This document shows, in pieces, positions 48,467 through 61,012 of a stretch of 64,000 nucleotides of DNA. Within the stretch, counting starts at the first letter, position 1. Each line of letters starts with the position of its first letter. Under the pieces are notes generated by a model, which was given only the letters and a program-made list of their open reading frames with translations, did no database searches and was not told the origin of the DNA. Source of the DNA: Rotaria socialis (Eukaryota; Rotifera; Eurotatoria; Philodinida; Philodinidae). A program made the position numbers and the translations under genes. The stretch lies in assembly GCA_905331475.1 (NCBI GenBank), contig CAJNYU010001940.1:115801-179800 (forward strand), given 5' to 3'.

Positions 48467-51400
48467 ATGGAAGACAATGAAACATTACAAATAACAATTG
48501 ACACATTTAAAAATTCTCCAAAGCGAAATTTAGAGAACACATTATTCTATATAAAAAAATTAATCGGATCGTCAACGAATGAAGGTAAAAATAATTGATG
48601 CTATACTATACTGAACATTGAGAAGTAATGTAGATTTAACATATTTGAAAAGGTTTTCAGAAGCTTTTCGTATTATTTAAAATAAACCTTTTTAATTAGA
48701 ATTTTTAACAGTTAAAATTAATGATATTCATATTGTTGAATTAGAGAAAAGAAAAATTTGCTTTTTTTATTTTATTAAATTTGCTCCTTACACAGGTGGC
48801 AAAATCCAACTTCAACCAAGTAAATCAGCGACAGCATTTATTGTTTCGTTAAATGAAACATTTGATTGGAATATAAATGAGGGAAATTATTGTCAAATTA
48901 TATGTTTAACATTAAAATCAGAAATCATTGCTGATGTTATTCTATGGTTTGATCATCTCTGGTCTCGTATTGCTGATCCTAATCAATATAGAAAAGTACA
49001 ATGGGCATCATCTATTAGTATTAGTGTGAGGCACATTGTTTTGATTCGATTAAAATGTATTTTTTTTCTTTCTTGGCTTATTCAGTTGCTCCTTGAGGGA
49101 GAATATAATTTCAAATTCAGACTTCAACGAATTGGAAATTCAATATCTTTTAAATTTCGTAAAAAAACAAGTCCACAAATTATTCAAGGTCATTTAATGA
49201 AACTAAAACAATTTAATCATCCAGTGCATTGCGCTTTGTGTGATGGATTTATGTGGTATTTTATTTTGTTAATATATTATTTAGAATAATTTCTTTTTCT
49301 CAGGGGTTTATATTATCAAGGTTTTCAATGCTCTCATTGCTCTCTTGTGACACATAAAAAATGTTGTCACGATATTTCATTTTGGTGTAAAAAATCGATG
49401 TTTCCAGTATGTATTATTTATTTACTGTTTTTTTTTATATCATAAAAGTTATATTAATAACCTTTTCTTTATCACTAACGAGGAACCTCCTAGTATAGAT
49501 CCTCAATCGACAGATGATAATTCACATACATTCGAATCGTATGAAGCAATATTTGCTATCTCACTAATTACTGGCAATCATAGTCATTGTAATCATTGTG
49601 GTTCGCAAATATTTCGAAATGCTCTCCAATGCACAAGTAAAATAGAGAGAAGTGATAATTTTCAGTGTGATGCTTTAACTAACAACTTTAAATTGTAAAA
49701 AATATATTAATGAGAATTATCATGTGTTCTTAAACTTTATTTAAATTAAAAAGCTAATACTTAATTACGATATTGCTTTATTGAATTACAATTATGTTAT
49801 TGGGCAGAAAAATACTGAGTATAAGTTCTAAGGCAATAGTTTTAGGTTGCCCTCTAATTATTATCATACCAATCAAGTGAATAGATAAGGTAAAAGGTAA
49901 TTATCTACATTTTTGTAGTATCACAGGGGGTTGATGGAAAACTGATGAACAAAAATCATCGAATATTTTCCCGTGATAAACAAAGACAGCAAGTACCAGA
50001 TTTTTTGTCAAAAATTCTTTAGCAACGGAATAATCTACAAAGTGACTGTAGCAGCAAGGTTCAAACTGATCTAGAATATTCAAAATCCTTCCTTCAAAAT
50101 TGAACTAATGGGAGCACGCTTATAAAAATCTTAAAGAGTGCAATCTTATACTTTTTTAAAACTAAAAATTTATATCCAAGATGTTAAAGGTGATGTTCAG
50201 TACGAATAATCTTGTTACAATCGTCATATCATCAATATATATATATATGCAGTGAATTAAGAAAATTATAACCTTGGAACATAATTGATATTAGTGTCTT
50301 AAACTATCAAGAGATATAACAGTGTAGTAAGACTTTTTTTTTTTATAAATATCATCTTCATATACAATACGCTTTTTTCTCTCTCAGTTGAATCAATGTT
50401 TGTAATAATAACACTACTACTACTACTACTACTGCTAATAATAATAATAATAATAATAAGGTTACATACATAACAATGGCATGACAAACAACGAACGATG
50501 AGCAACTAACCAAAGCAACCTTTGCACAGTAGTATGAAAAGAGTGTGTACTAACTAACAAACTTTTCATTTTATAAAGAAGATCATCAATGCTAGCTTTT
50601 TTGTTGTCAGAATGCCATTTTCTAATACACCACTACTGTGAATCAAATGTTCCAGAATTGTGTCTAAAGTCAAATGATCAGCCATCTCGTATTTCATCAA
50701 TCGAGCCTCCCATCCTAACCAAAGATCGTTCTCCACTAAGCATTCCAAGCAAACCTACACAACTTTCAACAACGTCCTCAACTAATTTTCCGACATTTGA
50801 TCCGCTGCCAGGATTTCCATTAGAAAACCAGCGAAGAATATCTTTACCTAAATTTAGTGATTTTGAATATGTTGGTCGTCTTGGCAGTGGTGGTTATGCT
50901 CAAGTCTATTGTGTTCAACATATTTTATCAAAACAATACTTCGCTATTAAAGTAGTTGATGGAAAAAAGGCAGAAGCACGACAACAATTAGAAATTGAAA
51001 AACAAATTTTATTTCGTTATAGCTATGGAAATTCCTACATGGTTAAAGCTTATTGTGCATTTCATCAAGGAGTAAATTTCAATTTATTTCTATTTAAGAA
51101 AAAAATGATTTATTTTCAGAGTAATCTATTTCTGGTTATGGAACTTGTGCAAGGTGGAACTTTATCTCATAAAATTCAAACTAAACGAATGAATGAGGAT
51201 GAAATACGATTTTATGTAGCACAAATCATTTGCGTTTTACAATATTTACATTCGAAAAATATTGTTTATCGGTAATATTCAATACATTAGAATTTTTCTT
51301 CAACATTCCTTTTTAAACTATTCAGAGATCTAAAACTAGAACATGTCATTGTTAACTCAACAGGTTCTATACGTTTAATTGATTATGGACTTGGACGACT

Positions 51401-52149
51401 ATTAAAAACTCATGATGATACTTGTCATACATTTTGTGGTACTTACAGTTATATGGCTCCTGAAGTAAAAATGGTTTTACCAAAAAAAAGAAAAAAGTTA
51501 TCGAATGATTTTTCTCTCTCTATAGATTAGACGTTTGAAAACAGGTACATTAAATGACAGTTATAGCTATCCAGTTGATTTTTGGGCACTCGGAGTCATG
51601 TTTATACAAATGTTACATAGTGAACAAATTGATGTTCATTCTCAATTACTTGAAAATAACGACGAAGAAACAAATGAACCAGAAAGTGTAGCACGAATTT
51701 TACGATTGCCTTCTCATACGAGTGCCGAAGCTCGTGCGTGCGTTTCTGGTTTACTAGAAACCAATCCTGAAAAGCGTTTAGGCTCACCTAATTCGCCACA
51801 TGGTTCAATCCGTGAGCACCCATTTTTTAAAATAGGTCATCAAATTAATTGGCAAGAAATTGAGTCCGATTCATTCAAGCCAGTTCATCACGCTTCAACA
51901 GTAAGTAAAAAGAAATTTTATTGTTATTGAATGTTCGTGTTTTTTGTTTTGGTTAAAAATGATATATCGAAACGATTCAGTCAACAGTCACTATTGGATT
52001 CGCAAATGGATGCAGGGGTAGAGACCAGAACCGAGTGGATAGCTGCTGGGCAATCAACCTATACATCCACTGAAGATGAGCAATTCAAATCATTTGATTA
52101 TATAACTGAATCATCTTGGCGTGAATTCGATTATTCAGAGAGTTTCTGA
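48467..52149 (+). CDS. Novel-PKC-like AGC kinase with two C1 domains; catalytic residues altered
   Basis: Exons: 48467-48584, 48796-49025, 49086-49255, 49304-49406, 49483-49636, 50611-51071, 51120-51271, 51326-51464, 51526-51900 and 51988-52149. A C2-like N-terminal region comes first. C1A spans 49190-49390 with the full zinc pattern, ending CSHCSLVTHKKCCHDISFWC. C1B is split by a 974-bp intron: HCNHCG before it and CTKCHFLIHHYCESNVPELC across and after it. The kinase domain has the glycine loop GRLGSGGYAQV and FAIKV with its lysine. The catalytic loop is YRDLKLEHV (the usual Asn is His), then DYG in place of DFG, TFCGTYSYMAPE and WALGV. An AGC tail with REHPFF and an acidic hydrophobic motif FKSFDYI follows. 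Order and domains match diacylglycerol-responsive novel PKCs. Loss of the metal-binding Asn suggests weak or no catalysis. The start lies right after a CAG acceptor, so an upstream exon may exist. Confidence 0.85.
50404..50460. repeat. ACT then AAT trinucleotide microsatellite in a kinase-gene intron
   Basis: CTA/ACT triplets followed by AAT triplets inside the intron that splits C1B. The minus-strand poly-Ser frame here is a shadow of this repeat. Confidence 0.85.
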
Positions 52150-52619
52150 AAACTTATTACAAAAAAATACTAATTATTCTTTTTGTTTTTTCCATATATT
52201 AACCTTATTTATTTGCTTTATATTTTTTCTCACGTATCAAAACTAAATATTTGATAAAGTACAGAACAACATTGTTGCCCTAGGTGTGGGTGGGCAGATG
52301 TCAGCGTAAAAGCAAGACGAGCTATTATCTACATCTACACCATGATCTATTTTGTATTCATGTGTTAACATATAAATAAACATACTTCGATTGAATTTAG
52401 TTGTATGACTCGTTTCATTTATCGGTAGAAAATGAAATCTTGACAAAAATTTACTGCTCATGTTAAATCGACTGAGAAAAGAATTAAAAACAACATGCAA
52501 TTTAAATTCTAAATAACGGATTTCCAATTTCCCTGTATTTTAAAATAGTTTGATCCTATGCAAAATTCCTACTTTAAAAAAATCGTAATCCGAGGCCAGA
52601 TGATTCATATCATAACTAT
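52150..52619. other. 3' flank of the kinase gene
   Basis: T-rich 3' flank and AT-rich DNA. The minus frame 52527-52243 has no motif or splice partner. Nothing else seen. Confidence 0.4.
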
Positions 52620-53560
52620 AAGAAAAAATTCATTCAACAGTTTTAGTACGCTGTGGTGGAGACTTAATGATTATATTCAAAATTATTTAATGAATTTGTT
52701 TCTTGTTCCTTTCGATAATAATATCAATCAATCAACCAATTAATCAATAGGTAAGTTTTTCTAGGGTAACTTAATGCAGAGTTAGAAAAAAGTGTTTAGA
52801 AGAACAAAAATTCATGTCGGATTTGAATGTAACATATTCAGTATGAATGGATTTTTTCAACTAATCTTTTATCATTTACGTCAATCATGTATCAAGAGAG
52901 TAGATCATATTGATATGCATGCACATGTACCTATTATTTGAAGTACCAAAGCAGACAAACTTTTTGGAAAACGCGTTTAAACACTCAATCGGGAACTGCG
53001 TCTGCAAGTCATTAACGCTCNACTTAAAAACTAATTCGTTTAAACACTGAGGATTGGAGTTTTTACCCGTTTTCACGCTCTGAAAGTGAGAATTCTGCGT
53101 AAAAAACGCGTCTCTTTCGTTTCTTTACTGAGCGTTAATGACTCGCAGTCGCAGTTCCCGATTGAGTGTTTAAACGCGTTTTCCAAAAGGTTTGTCTGCT
53201 TGGGTATTTTCAAGGATTCGATTTAATTTCGTCAACTTCTTTTTAATAGTGATGTATTCACAATAGTGAATTTCTATATCTTGAAATAATACAAAGGTTT
53301 TCTGAAACATAAAATATGATGTTTAATTTCTTTGAGATTTTGATATTTATTTCTTGCAGACGTGTTAGAATGAATGAATGGGAATAATCATGTGATTTAA
53401 TTCTTGTTTTTTGGCAACGGTGTCATTCTAGTTCATCTTATAATTTATAGGGAAATGTAGGAGTAAGAATTAATTAAATTAGTACAGAATGTAAGCAAAT
53501 GAAAAAACTTAATAGCTGAGCTCAAATCGATTATTCATTATCCAATAAAATAGAATCACT
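52620..53560. repeat. Diverged repeat, copy 2, interrupted by a MITE
   Basis: Sequence at 52620-52690 and 53310-53550 follows the order of 40220-40580 (see that entry). The F-box-like coding part next to copy 1 has no counterpart beside this copy. About 0.5 kb between the two halves has no counterpart in copy 1; it includes the hairpin element at 52946-53204. Confidence 0.6.
52946..53204. mobile_element. 259-bp hairpin MITE with about 75-bp inverted ends
   Basis: Bounded by TA on both sides (52944-52945, 53205-53206). The left arm runs CCAAAGCAGACAAAC, then GGAAAACGCGTTTAAACACT, CAATCGGGAACTGCG and AGTCATTAACGCTC. The right arm repeats these words inverted with few mismatches. No coding capacity. 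An N at 53021 falls just after the left arm, consistent with assembly difficulty in a strong hairpin. TA target and short size fit a non-autonomous Tc1/mariner-like element. Confidence 0.8.
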
Positions 53561-56090
53561 TGAGATTTAGTTGAAAAACAGCATAATACGAAGTTTGAGG
53601 ATTGGTAGATGAATTTTGATCATAATCAAGTGTAGTCCTGAGATGAGAGTCAACATTTTCTAATTTCTGCTGCCATTCAGTACGTATTTGATATTGAATT
53701 GAGCTCATATATTCAATAATATTTGATTTTTGCTGTTTCAAATTAATGGTATGAGTTAAGAGATCACCGTCAGATTTAACTTGGTTGTGTTCTGAATGGT
53801 TATTTTGTATGGAGCCAAATTCATCGACACGTGCAATCATCACGAAGGCATGAATGAAGTTAAGATACTTCGCTTGAAGTGTACGCTCCTTTTTGCAATC
53901 GTGTTCACGTATAATAAGATACCCATTTAGTCGTATAATACACACAAATTCAGAGAGCATCAGCTCAAACTCAGGAATATGATGAAGTGTAACGAAACAC
54001 GTTATAAGATCAACTCGATTATCAGCTAGATAAACAATAGATTATATGAGCATGAAAAAGCTTGTGTATTAAACTAAAATACCTCGCCGATATGTAAAGA
54101 GTATTTTCTCAGTGAGTCGCATTGGTCTCAACGAATCTGTACACCTATTTAACAGATTTTTCAATTCTACTGTGATCTATTATGAAATATTTTGCATAGC
54201 TTTTTTTCACACTGATCTTTTTCTTTGTCGAATACAGTTTAGGAATTAACACAATAATCAATAAAAGATTTACGAAAGTAAGAGGATTATTGAGTGAATC
54301 AAAAAGATTATTACCAAGATTGATAATTGATTGGCACAAATCAACATTTACAAATGTCACTCTATCATTTTGACTTTCACAATCGGTGCCACCAAAAATA
54401 TTCTCTTTACTTAAATGTAAATATTCCCCAATGCCAGCTGTAATACAACCATCCCGACCAATCATATCGAAATAAGTTTTAATGAAAGCACGATTAATAA
54501 CCTCTTTTACATTAGATGGTGAAGACATTTTCAAACCCTCAAGTGAAGATGGATCAGCCTGTTTATACTCGAACATAGCCTTAATTTCGACTAAACGACG
54601 ACCAGGTCGAGATTGAAGTTGCCATCGTGGAAGAGACTCTTTAGAACCTAAGAAACAGAATCAGTATTAAAATATTTTTATATTGTTCAATTGATGAACC
54701 AGGTTGTTTCTCAAAATGTTGGATCACATCAAATAGCTGGCCGAGTTCAGATGATTTATTGCATTGCACTCTAAGTGGAGTCAATGTATATCGTATGTTA
54801 CGTTCTTATCCATAGATTTTACCAATAAATGAAAGTAGCTGATTTCGATATTGATCGCTTGCCCATAAAGATAAATTGTCATCTCGTGAGTCGATCCATC
54901 TCGTGAATACGCGGGCCCTGGCTCCACATTGATGCCCTGTAAGAAAACTCGCGTGGAACCAGATCTCGTAAGTAGTTTAGTTATTTTAGGAAACTAGAAC
55001 GCATGTTTATGAAAATTGTAATATCTAAGTAAACCCATGAATAACAAAAAGTAATGATTATGATTAGTAGTTCATTAATGATTTTTGATCGACATGATAA
55101 CGTGCATTAGAATCTCTTCATGATTTTTCGTTTTGGATGAAAAAAAAATTCGAAAAAAGTCGGTATTTATTGTTAGTGAGATTTTATTTAAGCATCTGAA
55201 TTTCACAATATTTTGATAAAAGTTGTTATGAACTTCAAGTTTTTTATGATTCCATTGAAATCAAAATGATCATAAGCCTAACTTTCTTAAAACAGTCATT
55301 TGAACAGTTTTACATCTTGATTAATTACGATTATTTAATGAATTGTTCAATGAAAGATTGCGTCTTCTATTATATTTTATTCACTTAGGAAAACAACAAT
55401 TTATCTACTGGTTAAAAATTATGAATAGAGAAACTTACCTCTTTGGTTGGTCTAAAATACAGCAAATTGTTCATACTTACTTATCGTAGGATGACACTCT
55501 GAACATAATGAATGAGTCTCACTACTACGACTGGTTATTAATGATGATGGTGTACTTTATTTCTTTCTAGCAAAGAGAAACGATCTATGAGCTGTTGTTC
55601 AAATGGTTGTATTGATAAACTTGATCTATGACTCAAACGAACTTACCAACGTTTGCCTCAGATTTGCTGTTGTTTTCAAGGACACTCTTATCGATTAATT
55701 TATTGGAAAGTTATATCTTACTTAAATTATTTTTGCTGTTCGAATCTTCTAACTGCTGTTTGACTGTACGTGTTCCTGCAGATTCTAAAATGCAAATAAT
55801 TTGTTGATCTCATTATGTGACAATAAGTGGTTACCTGATTCTAGTATTTGATCAGATCCTTCCTTGTTTAAGTCAATGTCGGTTTTACGAGCAATATCAT
55901 CTTCAAATCTTATGGCTGATGGAATCTCAACAGCCAAATTCCTAATAATCAATAACACCCATTGTTTTATGTTCTTCTCGGTGAAATAATTACCTCCATT
56001 TGTTTCTCGATATTTTCTTGGACAACAGTCTGAATTAGAGATCCCACTTCAATTCTTTTAGAATCAGGAGCTGCAAAGCTGAAAAACAAA
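53556..56090 (-). pseudogene. Methyltransferase-like gene, degenerate duplicate
   Basis: Exons parallel those of the locus at 57843-59263. Upstream polar exons (56078-55500) include SFAAPDSKRIEVGSLIQT and NLAVEIPSAIRFEDD. Then come SLWASDQYRNQLLSFIGKIY, the motif I region FDMIGRDGCITAG, NRVDLITCFVTLHHIPEFEL, GYLIIREHDCKKE and the C-terminal exon ending at 53556. In the intact relative motif I reads DLGCGDGTIT; here the glycine-rich loop is lost. An in-frame TAA (54808-54806) follows KIYG where the relative reads on with QRF. Both changes point to loss of enzyme activity. A truncated or alternatively spliced product starting downstream (MFEYKQADPSS, 54576) remains possible. Confidence 0.65.
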
Positions 56091-57842
56091 CACAAATTGA
56101 CAATATTGTTAAATAATACGATTACGATTTTCGTTAAAACAGTGATTTTGAAAGACCAAATCGATTATTTCTCAATTATGCTGCTAGGGAATCATTAACA
56201 GAAGTTCAGATTTGATATTTTATAAAACCATTATATCTCAATATTAAAACACTGAAAGTCTTGTCTTTCTGTAAATTTTACCAAACTGTTTTTTTTATAT
56301 AGAAGCACGTAAATATATACATATTTTGACAAGATTACACTTTTTTTTACTCAAGAATCTAGTTTCACATGTTTTCGGCTGCTACACCCACATGTTAAAA
56401 GTTATTTGGTCTCCTAAAGTTGCTAGACCTTAGTAGACAGAAGTCACACAAGTCTTAATTCAAACTTAGATTTCAATATGCTTATATAATATTTTCGAGT
56501 TATAACGGATACTTAAATATGAAGGGATACGAAACTAAAAGCAAAGTCGTTTCTAGGTGCATACGAAAATAGTTTTTAAAATTTCTGTTAAACCAGTCAT
56601 ATTTATATAAAGGTAACGTTTGATGCAAATATTTCGCACCTGACTTGACTAAATTTTAATTCAATGAGAAAAAGTAGACGCCTTTGCCATTGTTGACAAG
56701 GAAGAAAGTATGAGACACCTGTAATTCAACGTTCTCCATTGTATTCTCATACCATGCCGAAGATATTCTTGTAAATGTTTGACCTTTTTCAATACTTATC
56801 CTGACTACAATATTTTGATACATTAATGATAGTTCAGTCTACGTAAGTCTATCGATTATTAGAGTTGAAATACAAGATCTTATTCTACAAATACTCAAAT
56901 TTCGAAGTGCAGTGATGTATTTAGATCGTTACATTTAATAAACTTAAATAACCTAAACTTCAATTTATAGACTGGAACACTTGTAAATAGAAATATTGAA
57001 AAATCTCAAAATTTTGCAAGAATCCCTTTGACATAGCCAGAAAGTACAATAGTGTATGCTGCGGTACAAGAGCCTCGTATTTTCCCCCTGCATTATACTC
57101 ATACTTTAAATTGCTTGATTTAGGATTCGATAGATTATTAAGATTTCACCGATAAACTAAAAGTTCAAAAATCAAGCTAATCAACTGATAGTCAACTATG
57201 TCTCAAGATCGGATAAAATTGCCTACATTTGAATATTTGAGTATATAAATAATAAATTTCGCTGCTATAAAATCAACGAATTCATTTGATCATACGTAGC
57301 GATATTCTTCTAGAATTTGTCACTTGTTTGCATTGATATCCGAAACATTTTTCATATGAAAGTTTGAGATTATGTTCCGGTGTCATTAAGAAACTAATGT
57401 ATCTGATTCAAGGGATCTACTCTTTTCATGAGTAATCTGACCAATAAGAAAAAATTGTTTTCTTCACAGCAACCTATTTTGATAGAATAACAATTTAGTG
57501 GAATATGAACATCGAAACCGTTTTTTATAATGTGGTATTCGCTGGAACGAGGAAAACCGAAAGAATCGAATTTTCACAGATTTTAAGAAGTCATTTTAAC
57601 GAAAGTGAACTTATTTGGGTTATTCGTTTTTGTGTACCAGTTTATCTGAATGAGCTATGATTAGTTACGATTGTAACATACGTAAATAATTATGAATTAA
57701 ATGAAGAGTTGTAATTTATCAATAGAAAAGCATACTGAAGATAATGGTATTATCACGCGTTATGTTAGTCTGAAAAATAAGGATCCTAAAATTCACGGAA
57801 GGTTTCTTTTTAATTCTTCTTTTATCCATCAATTATTGACTA
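56091..57842. other. Between the two methyltransferase-like loci, no gene seen
   Basis: AT-rich DNA containing the upstream flank of the degenerate copy and the 3' flank of the intact copy. The plus frame 57701-58006 overlaps the methyltransferase exon on the other strand and is a shadow. Confidence 0.4.
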
Positions 57843-59263
57843 TTATGCTTTGTGTAGCTGATAAACAGCATAAAACAATTTCTGAGGATTATTTGAACCG
57901 TCAGCACCATAAGATAACGTGGCACAATGATGAAAGCCAGCGCTTTCAAACTGCTGCTGCCATTCAGCACATGTTCGATAATGAATTGATCGAGTATATT
58001 CTATAATAGATGACTTTTGTGTCAACCAAGTGTCGGTATTATTTTCATTGTCTTCATGCAATACATTTTCATTTTTGGTATTGTGATTGCTTGAAGAATT
58101 GGCAAACTCTCCAACTTTCGCAATCATCATGATAGCATGAATAAAATTAAGATATTTGGCTCTAAGTGCATGTTCGTTCTTGCAATCATGCTCGCGCACA
58201 ATTAAATAACCTTCTGGTCGAAGAATACGAACAAGTTCACTGAGTGTGGTTTCAAGTTGATCAATATGATGAAATGTGACAAAAGAAGTAATAAGATCGA
58301 CACGATCAGACGCTTTAAAAGAAAAGAATTGAACAATACATAAAAATAACTAAAAACTATACTAACGAAGATCTATAGTTGATTGGCTTTTATTTATTTT
58401 GACATATGTAATTTGTTCGTTCTGTCCTTCATATACATCACCTCCGAAAATATTTTCTTTAAATAGACCCAAATAATCTCCGATTCCAACTGTAATAGTA
58501 CCATCACCGCAACCTAAATCGAAGTAAGATTTTATTTTTTGTCTATCTACAATCTGTTTCAGATTGGATGGTGTCACGTGAAATGGATGGTTCGATGATT
58601 TGCAATTACTATTGAATTCAAAGATAACTTTTAGATCTTGGAGGCGACGATTGATTCGAGAATTATCTTCCCATTTATTAAGTGATGCTTTAGCATCTAG
58701 AAAATAAACTTTAACATTAGATAATTTCGTTTTCGTTTATTAAATATACACCATGTCTTTGTTTTGTCTTCCGAAGTAATTCATAGAGTAGATCGAGTTC
58801 GTCTAGTTTCTCCACGTTCTTTTCCAGTTGAGTGAATATACGATTTACGTGGAATCTTTGTCCGTATATTCTACTAATATATGTTAAAAGAGCGGCCTGA
58901 TAATCTTTACTCGACCACAATGACTGTTCAACTAGCCAAGAACGCATCCAATCAGCAAAATCATCCTTTTTCTTAGTAATACTATTTTTTTCTGAACGTG
59001 AGGCCGGTCGCTGATGTTTTGCCTTATTAAGAAATATGGAAGTCTACAATGAATAACATGATACTTTTATTTTCGCTCAACCAAAAATACGCTTCGCCAC
59101 TTCTCTGACTGTTTAGTACGTACCCATGCTTGATTAAAAATACGTTCCATGCCAGGCGCATTTTGAGTAATGGTGACTGTATGCCTAACTCGCATTTTAT
59201 TGTGTTGATTGTCCGAAGTATTAGATCGGTTTTCTGTATTTGTATTTTTGTTGTTCGTAATCT
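57843..59263 (-). CDS. Class I SAM-dependent methyltransferase domain (probably 3' part of a Tudor fusion gene)
   Basis: Exon 59263-59091 (ITNNKNTNTENRSN ... EKWRS) joins through a 47-bp intron to 59043 (TSIFLNKAKHQR ... ADWMRSWLVEQSLWSSKDYQ). Helical N-terminal segments are followed by the methyltransferase core. Motif I is YFDLGCGDGTITVGIG (about 58530-58485). GLFKENIFGGDVYE is the acidic strand-2 region. LPSDRVDLITSFVTFHHI is the motif IV-like segment, then LSELVRILRPEGYLIVREHD, and a C-terminal part ends YQLHKA at 57843. The substrate cannot be told from the sequence; the REHDC stretch after strand 5 sets it apart from common small-molecule methyltransferases. An upstream phase-1 acceptor at 59263 fits the donor of the last Tudor-gene exon at 61013, so the two may be one gene. 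No intact 5' start is seen for this part alone. Confidence 0.75.
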
Positions 59264-61012
59264 CTAGAGAAAAAGAATAAAGCTCAAAAAATATCAATTT
59301 GCAAAGATTGAGATGAACTCAAATAAGGATTTGCGTTTGAATACGGCTAATTACAATTTATGGATTTAAAAAAAAACAAATCACCATCACACTTAGAAAA
59401 CTACTTTTGTTTTAAGATAAATTCATCATGAAAAACACTTGAGAATCATGCATCAAACTGTACGGAATTTAGAGTAGTAATGGAAATAGAAAGCAAATTA
59501 TTCTTCAAAATTTATCTTGAAATAAAAACAAACAGCGACATATTACTTATTTTTCGTGGCGTACTTTTTCATTCTCTCTAGCTACATATAATTTGACAGA
59601 TATCGCAATGTTGCTAAGAATCTCTTGCTATAACTCAACGTAATCAAGTATTTCTAAAAAACATGTCCTATACTTATTTTTCTCGAAAGATTCTTTTAAA
59701 AATAAAAAAATGATAGTTCGCAGTGCAAGAAAATGAGTTAATTTATCTCACGAAGTAAACAGAAGATGAAAAACTTGGAGCTCGCTCCGCCGTTAGAATA
59801 CGGTTTTCGTCACCATAAAAATCTTCTCAAGGCTCCAACAATATAAAATTTCTGATAAAAATATTGTACATATGAACGCGAAAAATAATTGAAACAGAGC
59901 GCAATAAGTTTTTGACGTTGAATTTTAAGATTTATTTCTTCAGAAAGTGCTATGGAAACTATTAAGAGTATAATTGACAGTGAACCGTCCAGCATTACGA
60001 TCAGTTTAAAAACATGCATAGACTCCAGCTGTACTTTTCTCAATTGCTAAGTTGTTCATACGCATAAAAATTTTTTTTTAGGAAATTTTCAGAAATTTAT
60101 CTCAGTTTTCAATTTATATTTGTCGTATTTTGAAATTCTAGTATCTCATGTAGAGAAGCATACGTTCGTTCAAATGCTCACATAAACTATTATTCAATGA
60201 ACGCAAGGTAGATGATTTCTTCGCGAAAAAACTGTAGAGTATTCTGAACGATATCTACGATGGAGGTTTTCTAAAAGTCGTTCTCTTTAATTGTAACAAC
60301 TTCAAGAGAGTCTCTGTATAAACTTAAATTATGATCGAAAAATCAATAAATCATAAAATATTCAAAAGTAGCCGATGCGATACATCTATCTATGTTAAAA
60401 TTGCAAAATTGGAATTTTTAAAGAAAATTATTTTTCGAAAAGATTGGACGAAGCAGATGAGTTGATTTTGATATGATTTGGTGGGATGTTGTTTTCGTGA
60501 GTAGTCTATAAGGCAATATTTCTAAGGCTTGTGAAAAACTAGACAATGCTAATGATAAATATTTAATATTTAGTATTAACAATATTTCAGAAAAAATTGT
60601 AATAAAATATTAATAAATAATATTTCAATGTTATTCGTGTATCAACATTTGAACCATGCACTTTAAGAATATTAAACATAATGGATGTGTTGTTAAGCCT
60701 GTATTTGAAACATCCGATATCACAATGTATGTTGTTACGTAAAATAAGAAAATTTAGAGAAGATTCTGTCGAATGATCATATTATTTAAAAAAGAACATG
60801 GGATGAAAATGGCCAATGCACTGTCCTTTTGCAAGAAAGTGAAGTAATGTAGATAAGTTTCATACATAATGTCTCTAGTTAATTTCTTATAAGTATATAA
60901 AATAAACAGAGTTATGATTGCAAACTGAAATAGAATCAAAACCAGTACACTCAAAGTCGAAGTTATGCTGCTGAATTCAATACAGAGAATATCAAGTATT
61001 ATTTAACAAATA
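59264..61012 (-). other. Probable 1.75-kb intron between Tudor and methyltransferase exons
   Basis: No coding exon is recognised. The flanking donor (GTGAGT after NRK, near 61013) and acceptor (CTCTAG before 59263) have compatible phase 1. If they are not joined, this is intergenic DNA and must contain a promoter for the methyltransferase. Confidence 0.4.

Noticed and set aside
57701..58006. 101-codon plus-strand frame
   Set aside because: Overlaps the terminal methyltransferase exon on the opposite strand.
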